Below are positions 1-6,350 of a stretch of DNA of 15,295 nucleotides, in pieces. The position numbers were made by a program, and so were the translations under genes. The DNA is from Alphaproteobacteria bacterium (GTDB lineage: Bacteria > Pseudomonadota > Alphaproteobacteria > Bin95). Every line of letters begins with the position of its first letter. Position 1 is the stretch's first letter. The stretch is taken from contig JAJECF010000226.1 in NCBI GenBank assembly GCA_022822125.1, positions 1 to 15,295 of the forward strand. Reading direction: 5' to 3'. The notes below the pieces were generated by a model. The model was not told the origin of the DNA. It was given only the letters and a program-made list of their open reading frames with translations, and searched no databases.

Positions 1-498
1 GTTCGCGTTCACCCGGCCCGTGAACTCCGCGTCGCCCGTGAACGTCACCCCGTCCGGCGCGCTGAACGTCCCCTCCATGCGCAGCGCCCTGCCGATGGCG
101 AACTCGCCGCCGATGCGGAAGTCGCCGCCCACCGCCACGTCGTTCGCGACTTCCAGCCGGTCCGCCTCCACCCGGTCGACCGTTCGCGGGTCCGCGATCT
201 CCAGCAGCCCTTCGCCCCGGCCGCGCCCCCAGGCTTCGGCAATTCGCTCCAGCGGCACCGTCTGCTCGCGCAGACGGTCCGGCACGATCCCCGTCGCCCG
301 GAGCGCCCCCAGCACGGTCCGGACATGCGCGTCCATCGCGTAGCCGTCCGCGATCAGGCAACGGCCGTCCGCCCAGACCGCGCAGACCGCCTGGAACGCG
401 TCGTCCATGCGCTCCCACCTCACGAGCCCGCCGGCGTCCACCCAGGGCGGCCGCTCGCGCAGTCCCAACCACGACAGGAAGTCGAAACCCTTCGCCAT
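1..498 (-). CDS. Unrecognised protein of the pilus-like operon, N-terminal 166 residues (runs off the window)
   Basis: An open frame runs from an ATG at 498 to the left edge without a stop. The start is chosen because its ATG shares a base with the TGA of the upstream PilP-like gene (TGATG), and a GGGGGG stretch lies about five bases upstream. Residues 1-100 look like a folded soluble domain (WVDAGGLVRWERMDDAF, ADGRCLIADGYAMDAHV). That placement and pattern loosely recall N-terminal domains of pilus assembly proteins, but I cannot name a family. Residues 113-166 change to short hydrophobic/Gly beta repeats (VAVGGDFRIGGEFAIG, FSAPDGVTFTGDAEFTG), as in bactofilins or pilus-tip and adhesin repeats. 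In R64-type operons the gene after pilP is the pilQ ATPase; no Walker motif is visible in this fragment. The reading frame is well supported by coupling and codon use; the function is not. Confidence 0.6.
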   Translation of the reverse strand, partial: MAKGFDFLSWLGLRERPPWVDAGGLVRWERMDDAFQAVCAVWADGRCLIADGYAMDAHVRTVLGALRATGIVPDRLREQTVPLERIAEAWGRGRGEGLLEIADPRTVDRVEADRLEVANDVAVGGDFRIGGEFAIGRALRMEGTFSAPDGVTFTGDAEFTGRVNAN

Positions 499-1541
499 CA
501 GCGCCCCCCGGGCCTGTAGGGCAGGCCGGCAGCCGCCCCGCCCGCCACCACGACCCGCGGAGGCCGCGCCCGGATCGCCCCGATCCGCACCCCGCCCGGC
601 AGCGCGTCCCCGACCCGGACCCACCAGCGGCCCTCGCCGTCCGTCACGCCCGCCAGCAACTCGGTCCCGGAACCCTTCAGCGCGAACCAGCCGTAACGCT
701 CCTCCGGCGCCGGCCCGGGCTCAGGCTCGAGTAACGCAACAACTTCCGGTTCGGCCTTCGGCGCCGCAGCCGCAGCGGCCGCAGCTTCCTCACGCGCGCG
801 CGCCGCCCTGGCCGCCTCCAGCGCGCCCTGGCGCGCGCCCTCGATCCGCGCCTGCGCAAGCCGGCGCTGCTCCTCCAGCGCAAGCGCCTCGCGCTCGCGG
901 ACCGCGGCGAGTTTCACCTCCTCCTCCGCCCGCGCCGCCGCGCTCGCGCGCAGCACCGCAGCCAGCGACAGCTCCGCGTCCACAAGTTCCTTCAGAACCG
1001 CCCAGCGGTCCCGGCACAGCGCCAGAACCTCGCGCTCCACCTCCAGCGCCGGGCTGAACTCCGACTGCCCCTGCGCCGCCTCAAGCATCACAGCGATCGG
1101 ACCGATCGGACACTCGAACGCCTGCGCGATCTCCGCATCCCGCCAGAACCACTCCGGAGGACCCGCCGGGGAAGTCGCCGGGGCGGCAGGGGGAGGATCG
1201 GCCTGCCGCCCCGGCTCGTCGGCAGCGGACGGGTTCGCATCGCCCGCCTGCCGCCCCGGCTCGCCGGCGGCGGACGGCGCGGCCCGTTCCGCTGCTGCCG
1301 GTGACGGGGTTCCATCCAACGGCCCCGATGGCGCCGCCGGTGTCCCCGGCCGCTCCGGCAAGCCCAGCGCCGGAGGCGGGTCCGAGACCGTCGAAGGAGC
1401 GCCGGGCGTCGATGCCGGGCTCGCGGCGTCCTGGGCCGTTGCTGCGCCCGACGCCGTCAGGGTCGCCGACAGCAGCAGAAACAACGGTGCGAGATGCCGC
1501 AGAAACCCGGTCAACGCCTTGACGCGGACCGGCCCCGCCAT
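498..1541 (-). CDS. PilP-like type IVb pilus biogenesis protein with a long Pro/Ala and coiled-coil extension
   Basis: The predicted protein has 347 residues. Residues 1 to about 35 form a signal peptide or membrane anchor (LAPLFLLLSATL). A Pro/Ala/Gly-rich linker follows to about 125 and contains a 15-residue tandem repeat (SAAGEPGRQA / SAADEPGRQA). A charged alpha-helical stretch at about 180-260 (EREALALEEQRRLAQARIEG) ends in a run of eight alanines. The last 65 residues (YGWFALKGSG, GRWWVRVGDALPGGVRIGAI, RVVVAGG) match the pattern of the PilP C-terminal beta domain: a Gly-Ser-Gly strand, a G-D-x-(L/I)-P-G-G turn and a final V-V-V-x-G strand. R64-type PilP is about 150 residues, so the extension is unusual. 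PilP is an inner-membrane-associated partner of the pilus machinery. The ATG at 1541 has no clear Shine-Dalgarno site; ATG 1556 is an alternative, and the open frame upstream of it is only antisense to the DUF1640-like gene. The PilP call is from pattern similarity alone. Confidence 0.6.
   Translation of the reverse strand: MAGPVRVKALTGFLRHLAPLFLLLSATLTASGAATAQDAASPASTPGAPSTVSDPPPALGLPERPGTPAAPSGPLDGTPSPAAAERAAPSAAGEPGRQAGDANPSAADEPGRQADPPPAAPATSPAGPPEWFWRDAEIAQAFECPIGPIAVMLEAAQGQSEFSPALEVEREVLALCRDRWAVLKELVDAELSLAAVLRASAAARAEEEVKLAAVREREALALEEQRRLAQARIEGARQGALEAARAARAREEAAAAAAAAPKAEPEVVALLEPEPGPAPEERYGWFALKGSGTELLAGVTDGEGRWWVRVGDALPGGVRIGAIRARPPRVVVAGGAAAGLPYRPGGR
1201..1276. repeat. 45-bp tandem repeat inside the PilP-like gene
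   Basis: A GC-rich unit starting GCCTGCCGCCCCGGCTCG at 1201 recurs at 1246, a 45-bp period. It keeps the reading frame and encodes two copies of a 15-residue Ala/Pro/Glu/Gln linker module. Its likely effect is to vary linker length by slippage or recombination. Confidence 0.7.
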
Positions 1542-1554
1542 GCAGGATGAATGC

Positions 1555-1902
1555 ATGGCTGCACAGTTTGATACGCTCGTTGCCGCGGAGGCCTTGCACG
1601 ACGCAGGCATCGACGAGAAACACGCCAAGGCCATCGCCACGCAACTGCGGCTTGCATCCGACGCCGGCGAACCCGTCACCAGGCCGGAACTGCAAGCCGC
1701 GCTCGCCCCGCTGGCGACCAGGGTAGAACTCGAAGCCGGACTCGGCACGCTCAAGACGGAACTGATCGACCGCATGGCCGAGATGGAACGCCGGCTGATG
1801 GACCGTACGACCTCGCTTCTCTGGCGCCTTGTCGGGGCCATGGTCGCGATCGCAACTGCCGCCATCGCCGTGCTCGAATATCTGCGCACGCCGCCCGGAT
1901 AG
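1555..1902 (+). CDS. DUF1640-like small coiled-coil membrane protein
   Basis: The protein has 115 residues. It opens with QFDTLVAAEALHDAGIDEKHAKAIA, which fits the typical DUF1640 start (FDTLK-A-x-L-x-x-A-G-x-x-x-x-x-A-x-A-x-A). A heptad-rich helix follows (TRPELQAALAPLATRVELE, then LKTELIDRMAEMERRLMD). One C-terminal membrane helix lies at about 92-109 (LVGAMVAIATAAIAVLEYL), and the tail is very short. The family is common in proteobacteria and their mobile elements; its bacterial role is not settled. The ATG at 1555 is preferred over 1519 because AGGA lies seven bases upstream and the family consensus starts there. It is the only plus-strand gene in an otherwise minus-strand block. Its start sits 14 bases from the oppositely oriented PilP-like start, and it converges on the lipoprotein gene. 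Confidence 0.75.
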   Translation: MAAQFDTLVAAEALHDAGIDEKHAKAIATQLRLASDAGEPVTRPELQAALAPLATRVELEAGLGTLKTELIDRMAEMERRLMDRTTSLLWRLVGAMVAIATAAIAVLEYLRTPPG

Positions 1903-1968
1903 CCCCCGACGGCTTCGGGAGCCGCAACAGCCCGATCACGAAACATGCTCGACATCCGCGCCGCTGCC

Positions 1969-3255
1969 TCAACCGGTGTTCGGCGTCAGCCGCGACCAGA
2001 TCTTCGGCTGCAGGTCGAGATCGGACGCCAGTTCCCACCACTCGATGCTGCGCGGGCCCGCCGGGTCGTCCCTGACCGTCATCTCCAGCTCGCCCCGCGT
2101 CCAGCGCCAGGTCCCGTCGAAATGCGGGCCCGGAACCAGGTTCCCCGCTTCGTCCACCACCGAGAACTTCCCCTCGGGATGGAACACGAACCGCTTGTCC
2201 GCATAGGCCTCGCCCATGAACTCGAGCGAGCGCGGATAGGGACGCGCCAGAAACTCGTCCGTCAGCTGGAACGCCGGATGACGGTGGCCGGTGGGCAGGT
2301 AGCCGAATGGATAGCCGAACACATAGTCGTACTTCCCGAACCAGATCATGCGCCCGTCTTCCGAACGGACCACGTCGAAATACATCCGGGTAGTGTTGGC
2401 GGTCTGGACCCGCCAGAACTCTTCCCGGCCTCCGGACCGCACATAGGTGTAACCCGCCCCTTTACTCCCCCCGACCATGATGTTGCCGTTCTGCGCCTCG
2501 AGATAAGCCTCGACCTCCGCCTTCGTCGTCGTCGGCTTCCCGCCCGAGGCCCCGAGGCCCGTGCGGCCGGGCGCCTTGTGCTGCGAGCGCGGGAAGTTCC
2601 GGACCGGCGCGTCCGGGTCCTGCCGGCGCAGCTCGTCCAGCAGGTGCGCGGTCTGCTTCTCGTTGATGCGCATGCCCGCGGGCCGGGCAGCGGCAAGACC
2701 GGGGCAGCCGTCTGCTAAGGAACGGGGCAGGCTGTCCTGCACCCAGCCGTTACGGATACGAAACCAAATACGATTTTCCGTCTTGTCATAGCTGTAGATT
2801 TCGCTCGACGTCGCACCGGTTTCTTGGTCATAGAACATGCGCTGAAAGCCTGGCTTTCTCTGCCGACGATCAATTCCCAACGCTGCTCCAGAGCCGCCCC
2901 ATTCTATAAACCAGTGGGAAGGATTCCTTTCCACCCAGTGCAACTTTCCGCCTTTCACCCACCGCCCGACGCACTCAAAACTCCGGCCATCACCGCGGAA
3001 GAGCCGGACATGCGGGACGTTGCTATACCTCTTGCCGTAAATTCGGACGTTCGGTCTCCCGAAAATCCACACGCTGTCCCTGAGCAGGTCTTCGAAGAAC
3101 GCCTTGTCGTGGGAGGTGAAATTGCCCTGAGGCGGGACCGTTTCTCCTGCGCCGTGCGCCACACAGGAGGCCAGCAACAGCCCCGCGCCGGCGGTCGCCA
3201 GCGCCGTCTTCACGCTCGCAACGATGCCGTCCTTCATTCCTCTCTTTCCGTGCAT
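1969..3255 (-). CDS. Large unrecognised outer-membrane-type lipoprotein
   Basis: The protein has 428 residues and I do not recognise a family. It begins with a lipoprotein signal peptide: a basic start (MHGKRGMKDG), a hydrophobic core (ALATAGAGLLLAS) and a lipobox LLASC with Cys at about residue 31. The residue after Cys is Val, not Asp, so sorting to the outer membrane is expected. The mature part is rich in aromatic residues and beta-prone, with Tyr/Trp/Phe clusters (HWFIEWGGSG, NRIWFRIRNGWVQD, YDYVFGYPFGYLPTG, DGTWRWTRGELEM). Start 3255 is chosen for the GGTGAGG five bases upstream; 3270 and 3237 are alternatives, and 3270 would overlap the desaturase stop by eight bases. Tight linkage implies co-transcription with the desaturase. 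In R64-type operons the gene between pilN and pilP is pilO; this protein shows no resemblance to it. Confidence 0.8.
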   Translation of the reverse strand: MHGKRGMKDGIVASVKTALATAGAGLLLASCVAHGAGETVPPQGNFTSHDKAFFEDLLRDSVWIFGRPNVRIYGKRYSNVPHVRLFRGDGRSFECVGRWVKGGKLHWVERNPSHWFIEWGGSGAALGIDRRQRKPGFQRMFYDQETGATSSEIYSYDKTENRIWFRIRNGWVQDSLPRSLADGCPGLAAARPAGMRINEKQTAHLLDELRRQDPDAPVRNFPRSQHKAPGRTGLGASGGKPTTTKAEVEAYLEAQNGNIMVGGSKGAGYTYVRSGGREEFWRVQTANTTRMYFDVVRSEDGRMIWFGKYDYVFGYPFGYLPTGHRHPAFQLTDEFLARPYPRSLEFMGEAYADKRFVFHPEGKFSVVDEAGNLVPGPHFDGTWRWTRGELEMTVRDDPAGPRSIEWWELASDLDLQPKIWSRLTPNTG

Positions 3256-3262
3256 GGAGGCC

Positions 3263-4018
3263 TCACCCATTGTTGACTTCTCTCGCTGCTGGTTGCGCCC
3301 GGAAGGCGAGCCGGAGCACCAGCCCGGCGGGATCGAGCCACCGATGGAACTCCGGATTGCCGGGCGCGGCGTGATGGTTGTTGTGCCAGCCCTCGCCCCA
3401 GGCGAGCAGGGCCACGAAGGGATTGTTGCGGCTGTCGTCGCCGGTAGCGTGCGGGCGCGCGCCCCAGCGATGGCAGACCATCGTCACCAGCCCGCCAGCC
3501 CAGAGCGTCAGCGCGACCGGAACCGCCCAGCCGAACACCGCAAGGCGCCAGTCCAGCGCCGCCAGCAGCGCCGGCCAGCCCATCGCCAGCGGCAAGTAAT
3601 GCCGGTGCAGCCACAGGCCGAGACGGTCGCCACGCAACTCGCGCCTGAACGCGATCCTGTCCGCCTGCGCGCCGTAGCTGCCGACCAGGAGAGCCCGCCC
3701 GCCGAGCCGACCGGCGGGATGCGGGTCGCCCGCCCGGTCAGCATGGGCGTGATGGCGCCGGTGCGTGACCGCCCATGCGGGCCCGGTCCCGAAGCAGCCT
3801 GCGACCCCAAGCAGGTGGAACATGACCACCGCCCAGCGCGGCGCCGCGAAGCTCCGGTGCGCGAAGTAGCGGTGGAACCCGATCGACAGTCCGACGCAGC
3901 CGTAGAGGAAATAGCCGAACAGCGCGAGCGCCCACCAGGCCGCGCCGGCATCCGCGAACAGGACCGCCCAAACCGTCAGCGCGCCCGTGCCGGCCTGGAT
4001 CCAGCCGAAGAACTCCAT
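3263..4018 (-). CDS. Membrane fatty-acid desaturase (acyl-CoA delta-9 / acyl-lipid type)
   Basis: The protein has 251 residues and contains the full di-iron histidine signature of membrane desaturases: box I H49-RYFA-H54, box II H86-RRHH90 and box III H212-NNHH216 (GWHNNHH), plus a further histidine near the end (H225). Four hydrophobic stretches flank the boxes (about 13-32, 33-47, 62-80, 142-180). The enzyme would introduce a cis double bond into saturated acyl chains in the inner membrane, using oxygen and an electron donor. At 251 residues it is somewhat short for the family (often about 300), with trimmed ends but an intact core. ATG 4018 is preceded by GGGA at five bases. It lies 47 bases after the GNAT gene and abuts the lipoprotein gene. 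A desaturase inside a pilus-like operon is unexpected. Confidence 0.88.
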   Translation of the reverse strand: MEFFGWIQAGTGALTVWAVLFADAGAAWWALALFGYFLYGCVGLSIGFHRYFAHRSFAAPRWAVVMFHLLGVAGCFGTGPAWAVTHRRHHAHADRAGDPHPAGRLGGRALLVGSYGAQADRIAFRRELRGDRLGLWLHRHYLPLAMGWPALLAALDWRLAVFGWAVPVALTLWAGGLVTMVCHRWGARPHATGDDSRNNPFVALLAWGEGWHNNHHAAPGNPEFHRWLDPAGLVLRLAFRAQPAAREVNNG

Positions 4019-4065
4019 CGGTGTCCCGGCTCCCCGGAACGATCCGGCTCCTGTCGCCAGAGCCT

Positions 4066-4578
4066 TCACAACGCCAGCTCGTAGTTGCCGCCTGTCAGCC
4101 GGAAGCCGAGCCGCTTGAGCAGCCTGTCGGTCCGCGCGACATCCACGCCGGAGGCGACGTTGACATACAGATGGACCGCGCCGCGCTCCCCGGCCCAGCG
4201 GCGGCAAGCGTGCAGCAGCTTGATCGCCGCCAGCGACCCCCGATGCTCCGGCAGCACGTAGAAGGCGAGGACCGAGGCCCCGAGCGTGGACGAGTACCAG
4301 TGGGGCCCGACCGCCGCCGACAGCATGCCGACGGTGCGGTCGCCACGTTCGACTTGCAGCAGGCAATACCTGCTGGGCTTCGCAAGGCGCTCGACAACAC
4401 CCCGCCTGACCAGCACCTCATCGAACGGGAGCGAGCGGTCGCCCATCTCCTCATACGCCCGCCGAGCCAGGCCCACTCGCGCGGCGATGTCCTCTCCGGA
4501 CTGCGAGAACCGAACGGTCACGCCCGCTGGCCGCGCCGCGGTCCGGCGCGGCGCAGCGACTGCCTGTGCGGCGCTCAT
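4066..4578 (-). CDS. GNAT-family N-acetyltransferase
   Basis: The protein has 170 residues. The acetyl-CoA-binding core is visible at about 103-125: strand VLAFYVLPEH, then the pyrophosphate loop R113-G-S-L-A117, then helix AAIKLLHACRRWA. The C-terminal part (GVDVARTDRLLKRLGFRLTGGNYEL) is the usual closing helix and strand. The R-G-S loop and the G-G-N-Y ending resemble the small GNATs common in phages and mobile elements, whose substrates are mostly unknown. The ATG at 4578 overlaps the pilN-like stop in an ATGA arrangement with AAGGA just upstream, so translation is probably coupled. The substrate cannot be read from the sequence. The N-terminal 18 residues are Ala/Arg-rich and may not be part of the fold. 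Confidence 0.85.
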   Translation of the reverse strand: MSAAQAVAAPRRTAARPAGVTVRFSQSGEDIAARVGLARRAYEEMGDRSLPFDEVLVRRGVVERLAKPSRYCLLQVERGDRTVGMLSAAVGPHWYSSTLGASVLAFYVLPEHRGSLAAIKLLHACRRWAGERGAVHLYVNVASGVDVARTDRLLKRLGFRLTGGNYELAL

Positions 4579-5702
4579 TCCTTACGGTCCCCCAGGCGCG
4601 AGGTCGTGCCGACCTTGCGAAGCGCGCTCACCGTCGCCTGCAGGGTTGAGGCCCCGACCGCCGTCGGCTTCACCACGGAGATCGCGCCGCCCTCGACACC
4701 GACCAGGAAGTTCGAGCCGAACGCCTCGGGCAGCAGCCCCGTCAGGCCGACCTCGTAGTCCGAGCCCCTGTCGAAGCGCACCGAGTAGAGATGCACCGAG
4801 AGCGTCACCGGCCTCAGCACATGACGGTTCACATGCTCCAGATAGGCCCGCACCCGCTCGACGGCGCGCGGCAGGCCTCTCGCCGTTACCGTCGCGGCCG
4901 TCGCAGAGACCGTGACCGTCCCCTCGGACCCCGCCGCCGCTGTCGCCTGTGCCGAAATCTCCTCCCAGGGCGCATAGGTCATCTCCGAAGAAATCGACTG
5001 CGAGGACGATCCGGACGTCGCCTCGCCGCCGGTTCCCGAGGTCGTGGTCGTCACGCTGTATTGCTGGCTGCCCAGCAGAGCATGGACGCCGAAGACCCGG
5101 GTCTCGGAGCGCAGGACCTCGACGGTCCCGGCCTCGCCGTCATACTGCCACCGATAGCCCGCGCACTCCGTCCAGGCGTCCAGCAGCCGGTCCAGCGGTC
5201 CGGCCCACACGCCGGCCTCGCCCGACAGCTCGTCCGCCCAGGAGCCCAGCCAGCCTTCGCACACGCTGTCCGTCAGTTCGCCTGCTGCCTCTGCCGGGCT
5301 TTCCGCAACGGTGGGCGGCTGCCATGGCGCCCCGACCAGACGGACGCGCGTGCCGGCCGCATCGGAGATCCGGCGCGCCAGCACCTCGTCGCCCGGCCCG
5401 TCGCCGATCGTCACGACAATCCCGGTATCCGACGTCAGGTCGTCGGGAAGGCGGGTTCGTTCCTCCGTTACCGGTCGAAGCGCAAGATACGGGTCCTTCG
5501 ATTGTGTGAGAGAGCGGAAGCCGGGCCTGTCAGGCTCAAGCGACTCCACCGAATCCAGCCGCCCCTCGACCGCCGCAGCGTCCTGCTCGACTTGATTCTG
5601 GTCAAACCAGCCGCAGCCCGGGAGACCAAGCGAAAGCACCGCTGCGAGCGCCATCGCGCCCGGCGAATGTTTCGGCCTGTTGACAACTCCCGGCGAATCC
5701 AA
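4575..5702 (-). CDS. pilN: PilN-like secretin lipoprotein, stops before the barrel domain
   Basis: The protein has 375 residues. The lipoprotein signal is AMALAAVLSLGLPGC, with Cys near residue 30. A periplasmic region follows with a cysteine-containing segment, a Ser/Thr/Gly-rich stretch at about 185-215 (TTTTSGTGGEATSGSSSQ), then SATAATVTARGLPRAVERV and RPVTLSVHLYSVRF, which is the ring domain just before the secretin barrel in PilN-type proteins (R64/TCP-like type IVb pili). The frame ends at ALRKVGTTSRLGDRKE, where a normal secretin would enter its gate and roughly 150 further barrel residues. PilN proteins are usually about 500 residues. The TTG at 5702 is chosen because GGGAGGG lies six bases upstream; GTG 5765 and ATG 5654 are alternatives. 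Without a barrel it could not form an outer-membrane channel by itself. It may be a remnant, or a periplasmic ring or plug protein. Confidence 0.72.
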   Translation of the reverse strand: MDSPGVVNRPKHSPGAMALAAVLSLGLPGCGWFDQNQVEQDAAAVEGRLDSVESLEPDRPGFRSLTQSKDPYLALRPVTEERTRLPDDLTSDTGIVVTIGDGPGDEVLARRISDAAGTRVRLVGAPWQPPTVAESPAEAAGELTDSVCEGWLGSWADELSGEAGVWAGPLDRLLDAWTECAGYRWQYDGEAGTVEVLRSETRVFGVHALLGSQQYSVTTTTSGTGGEATSGSSSQSISSEMTYAPWEEISAQATAAAGSEGTVTVSATAATVTARGLPRAVERVRAYLEHVNRHVLRPVTLSVHLYSVRFDRGSDYEVGLTGLLPEAFGSNFLVGVEGGAISVVKPTAVGASTLQATVSALRKVGTTSRLGDRKE

Positions 5703-5986
5703 CAGCTTCCCTCCCACGTTCCTGCCGGAAAAGATGTGGTGGTAGGAAAACGCTCGATTATCCACCAGATTGCTCCCCCGGCGACGAACCCGACGCCCGC
5801 CACGAGGATGAAGACGATGCCGAGGCCCGTCCGCCCGTAGAAGAAGAAGTGTATGAGGAAGAACGTCGCGATGAGCATGGGCATGACGTTCTTCTTCTGC
5901 TTGATGTACTCCGCCTCGAAGGTCAGCCTGTCGTCCTTACTCATGCCCTTCAGCGCGTTCTGCACGATTGGCGGGTATGTCTCCAT
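5468..5986 (-). CDS. TM2-like small membrane protein with a foreign C-terminal tail
   Basis: Residues 1-78 form a recognisable unit. A soluble head (METYPPIVQNALKGMSKDDR) is followed by two membrane helices with a tight turn (MLIATFFLIHFFFYGRTG and IVFILVAGVGFVAGGAIWW). The GxxGLGIxF and IWWII elements are typical of the TM2 domain. Family members then end in a short amphipathic tail; here the frame reads on for about 90 Arg/Ser-rich residues lying entirely over the pilN-like gene in another frame. That part is almost certainly not a native domain. The ATG at 5986 is chosen for GGGGG four to five bases upstream and the good head sequence; the frame is open further up to 6046. The native gene probably ended near 5750 before the junction with pilN. 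It would be the first gene of the minus-strand string. Confidence 0.62.
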   Translation of the reverse strand: METYPPIVQNALKGMSKDDRLTFEAEYIKQKKNVMPMLIATFFLIHFFFYGRTGLGIVFILVAGVGFVAGGAIWWIIERFPTTTSFPAGTWEGSCWIRRELSTGRNIRRARWRSQRCFRLVSRAAAGLTRIKSSRTLRRSRGGWIRWSRLSLTGPASALSHNRRTRILRFDR

Positions 5987-6124
5987 GTCGCCCCCACTGC
6001 TTGTCGCGTGCGGACCGGCTGGTGCCGGGCCGTTGCAGACAACCAAGACGAATGGATGACCCCGCCTGTTCGCCGGGCGCGGGCAGCTACTCCCTCGCCA
6101 GGTCTAGGGCTGTTGTATTCGGCG

Positions 6125-6149
6125 GGCGACCCGACGGAGCGGGGTCGCC
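6125..6149. other. Strong GC hairpin in the gap before the tRNA units
   Basis: GGCGACCC at 6125-6132 pairs perfectly with GGGTCGCC at 6142-6149 across a nine-base loop. The plus-strand 3' side reads TTGGTGTC, too weak for a standard U-tract, and no plus-strand gene lies upstream. It could be an operator, a leader structure for the minus-strand genes, or a degenerate terminator. Confidence 0.4.
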
Positions 6150-6207
6150 TTGGTGTCTGCATCGAGGAGCGTAGGAGACGCGCCGGAGGGGCGTCAAGAG
6201 GATAGCC

Positions 6208-6347
6208 GTCGGAGAATCTAAATACGGTGGTCCCCCGGTCGTCTAGTGGCCAAGGACGCCCGCCTTACAAGCGGGAAACGACGGTTCAAACCCGTCCCGG
6301 GGGACCACATTCCTATTTATAGGTGGTCGGTAGCGGGGGCAAGCGCG
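6208..6347 (+). repeat. tRNA-array repeat unit 1 (shared leader and trailer)
   Basis: The unit starts with GTCGGAGAATCTAAATA (6208-6224) and carries the tRNA-Val. Its trailer is TATTTATAGG (6314-6323) followed by a GGTCGG stretch and GCGGGGGCAAGCGCG (6333-6347). All these blocks recur around the second tRNA-like gene, so the two units arose by duplication or share a processing layout. TAAATA in the leader and TATTTA in the trailer are complementary. Confidence 0.75.
6232..6307 (+). tRNA. tRNA-Val (anticodon TAC) with encoded CCA
   Basis: The cloverleaf is complete at 73 bases plus CCA. The acceptor stem is CCCCCGG (6232-6238) with CCGGGGG (6297-6303). The D arm is GTC/GAC around TAGTGGCCAAG. 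The anticodon stem is CCCGC/GCGGG with loop CTTACAA and anticodon TAC at 6266-6268. The T arm is GACGG/CCGTC with the canonical loop TTCAAAC. A6304 is the discriminator and CCA is at 6305-6307. The body, with its three-pair D stem and TCGTCTAGTGGCC segment, is more like bacterial tRNA-Glu than a usual tRNA-Val, and position 1 is C. The five leader bases GTGGT (6227-6231) are complementary to the discriminator, CCA and following C, extending the stem to 12 pairs. It may be a decoding tRNA of a mobile element. Confidence 0.88.
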
Positions 6348-6350
6348 AGC

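Noticed and set aside
45..326. Minus-strand frame starting MSGPCWGRSGRR
   Set aside because: Arg/Trp/Ser-rich shadow of the open frame that runs 498 to 1, which has normal composition and a coupled start.
407..1057. Long plus-strand open frame rich in Pro, Arg and Ala
   Set aside because: It is antisense to the PilP-like gene; composition is typical of a shadow frame in GC-rich DNA and no motif is seen.
1542..1955. N-terminal extension of the PilP-like frame
   Set aside because: It lies antisense to the DUF1640-like gene, is Ser/Ala-rich without structure, and the signal peptide starts only at about 1541.
1945..2718. Plus-strand frame of 257 residues
   Set aside because: Antisense to the lipoprotein gene, whose lipobox and codon use are convincing.
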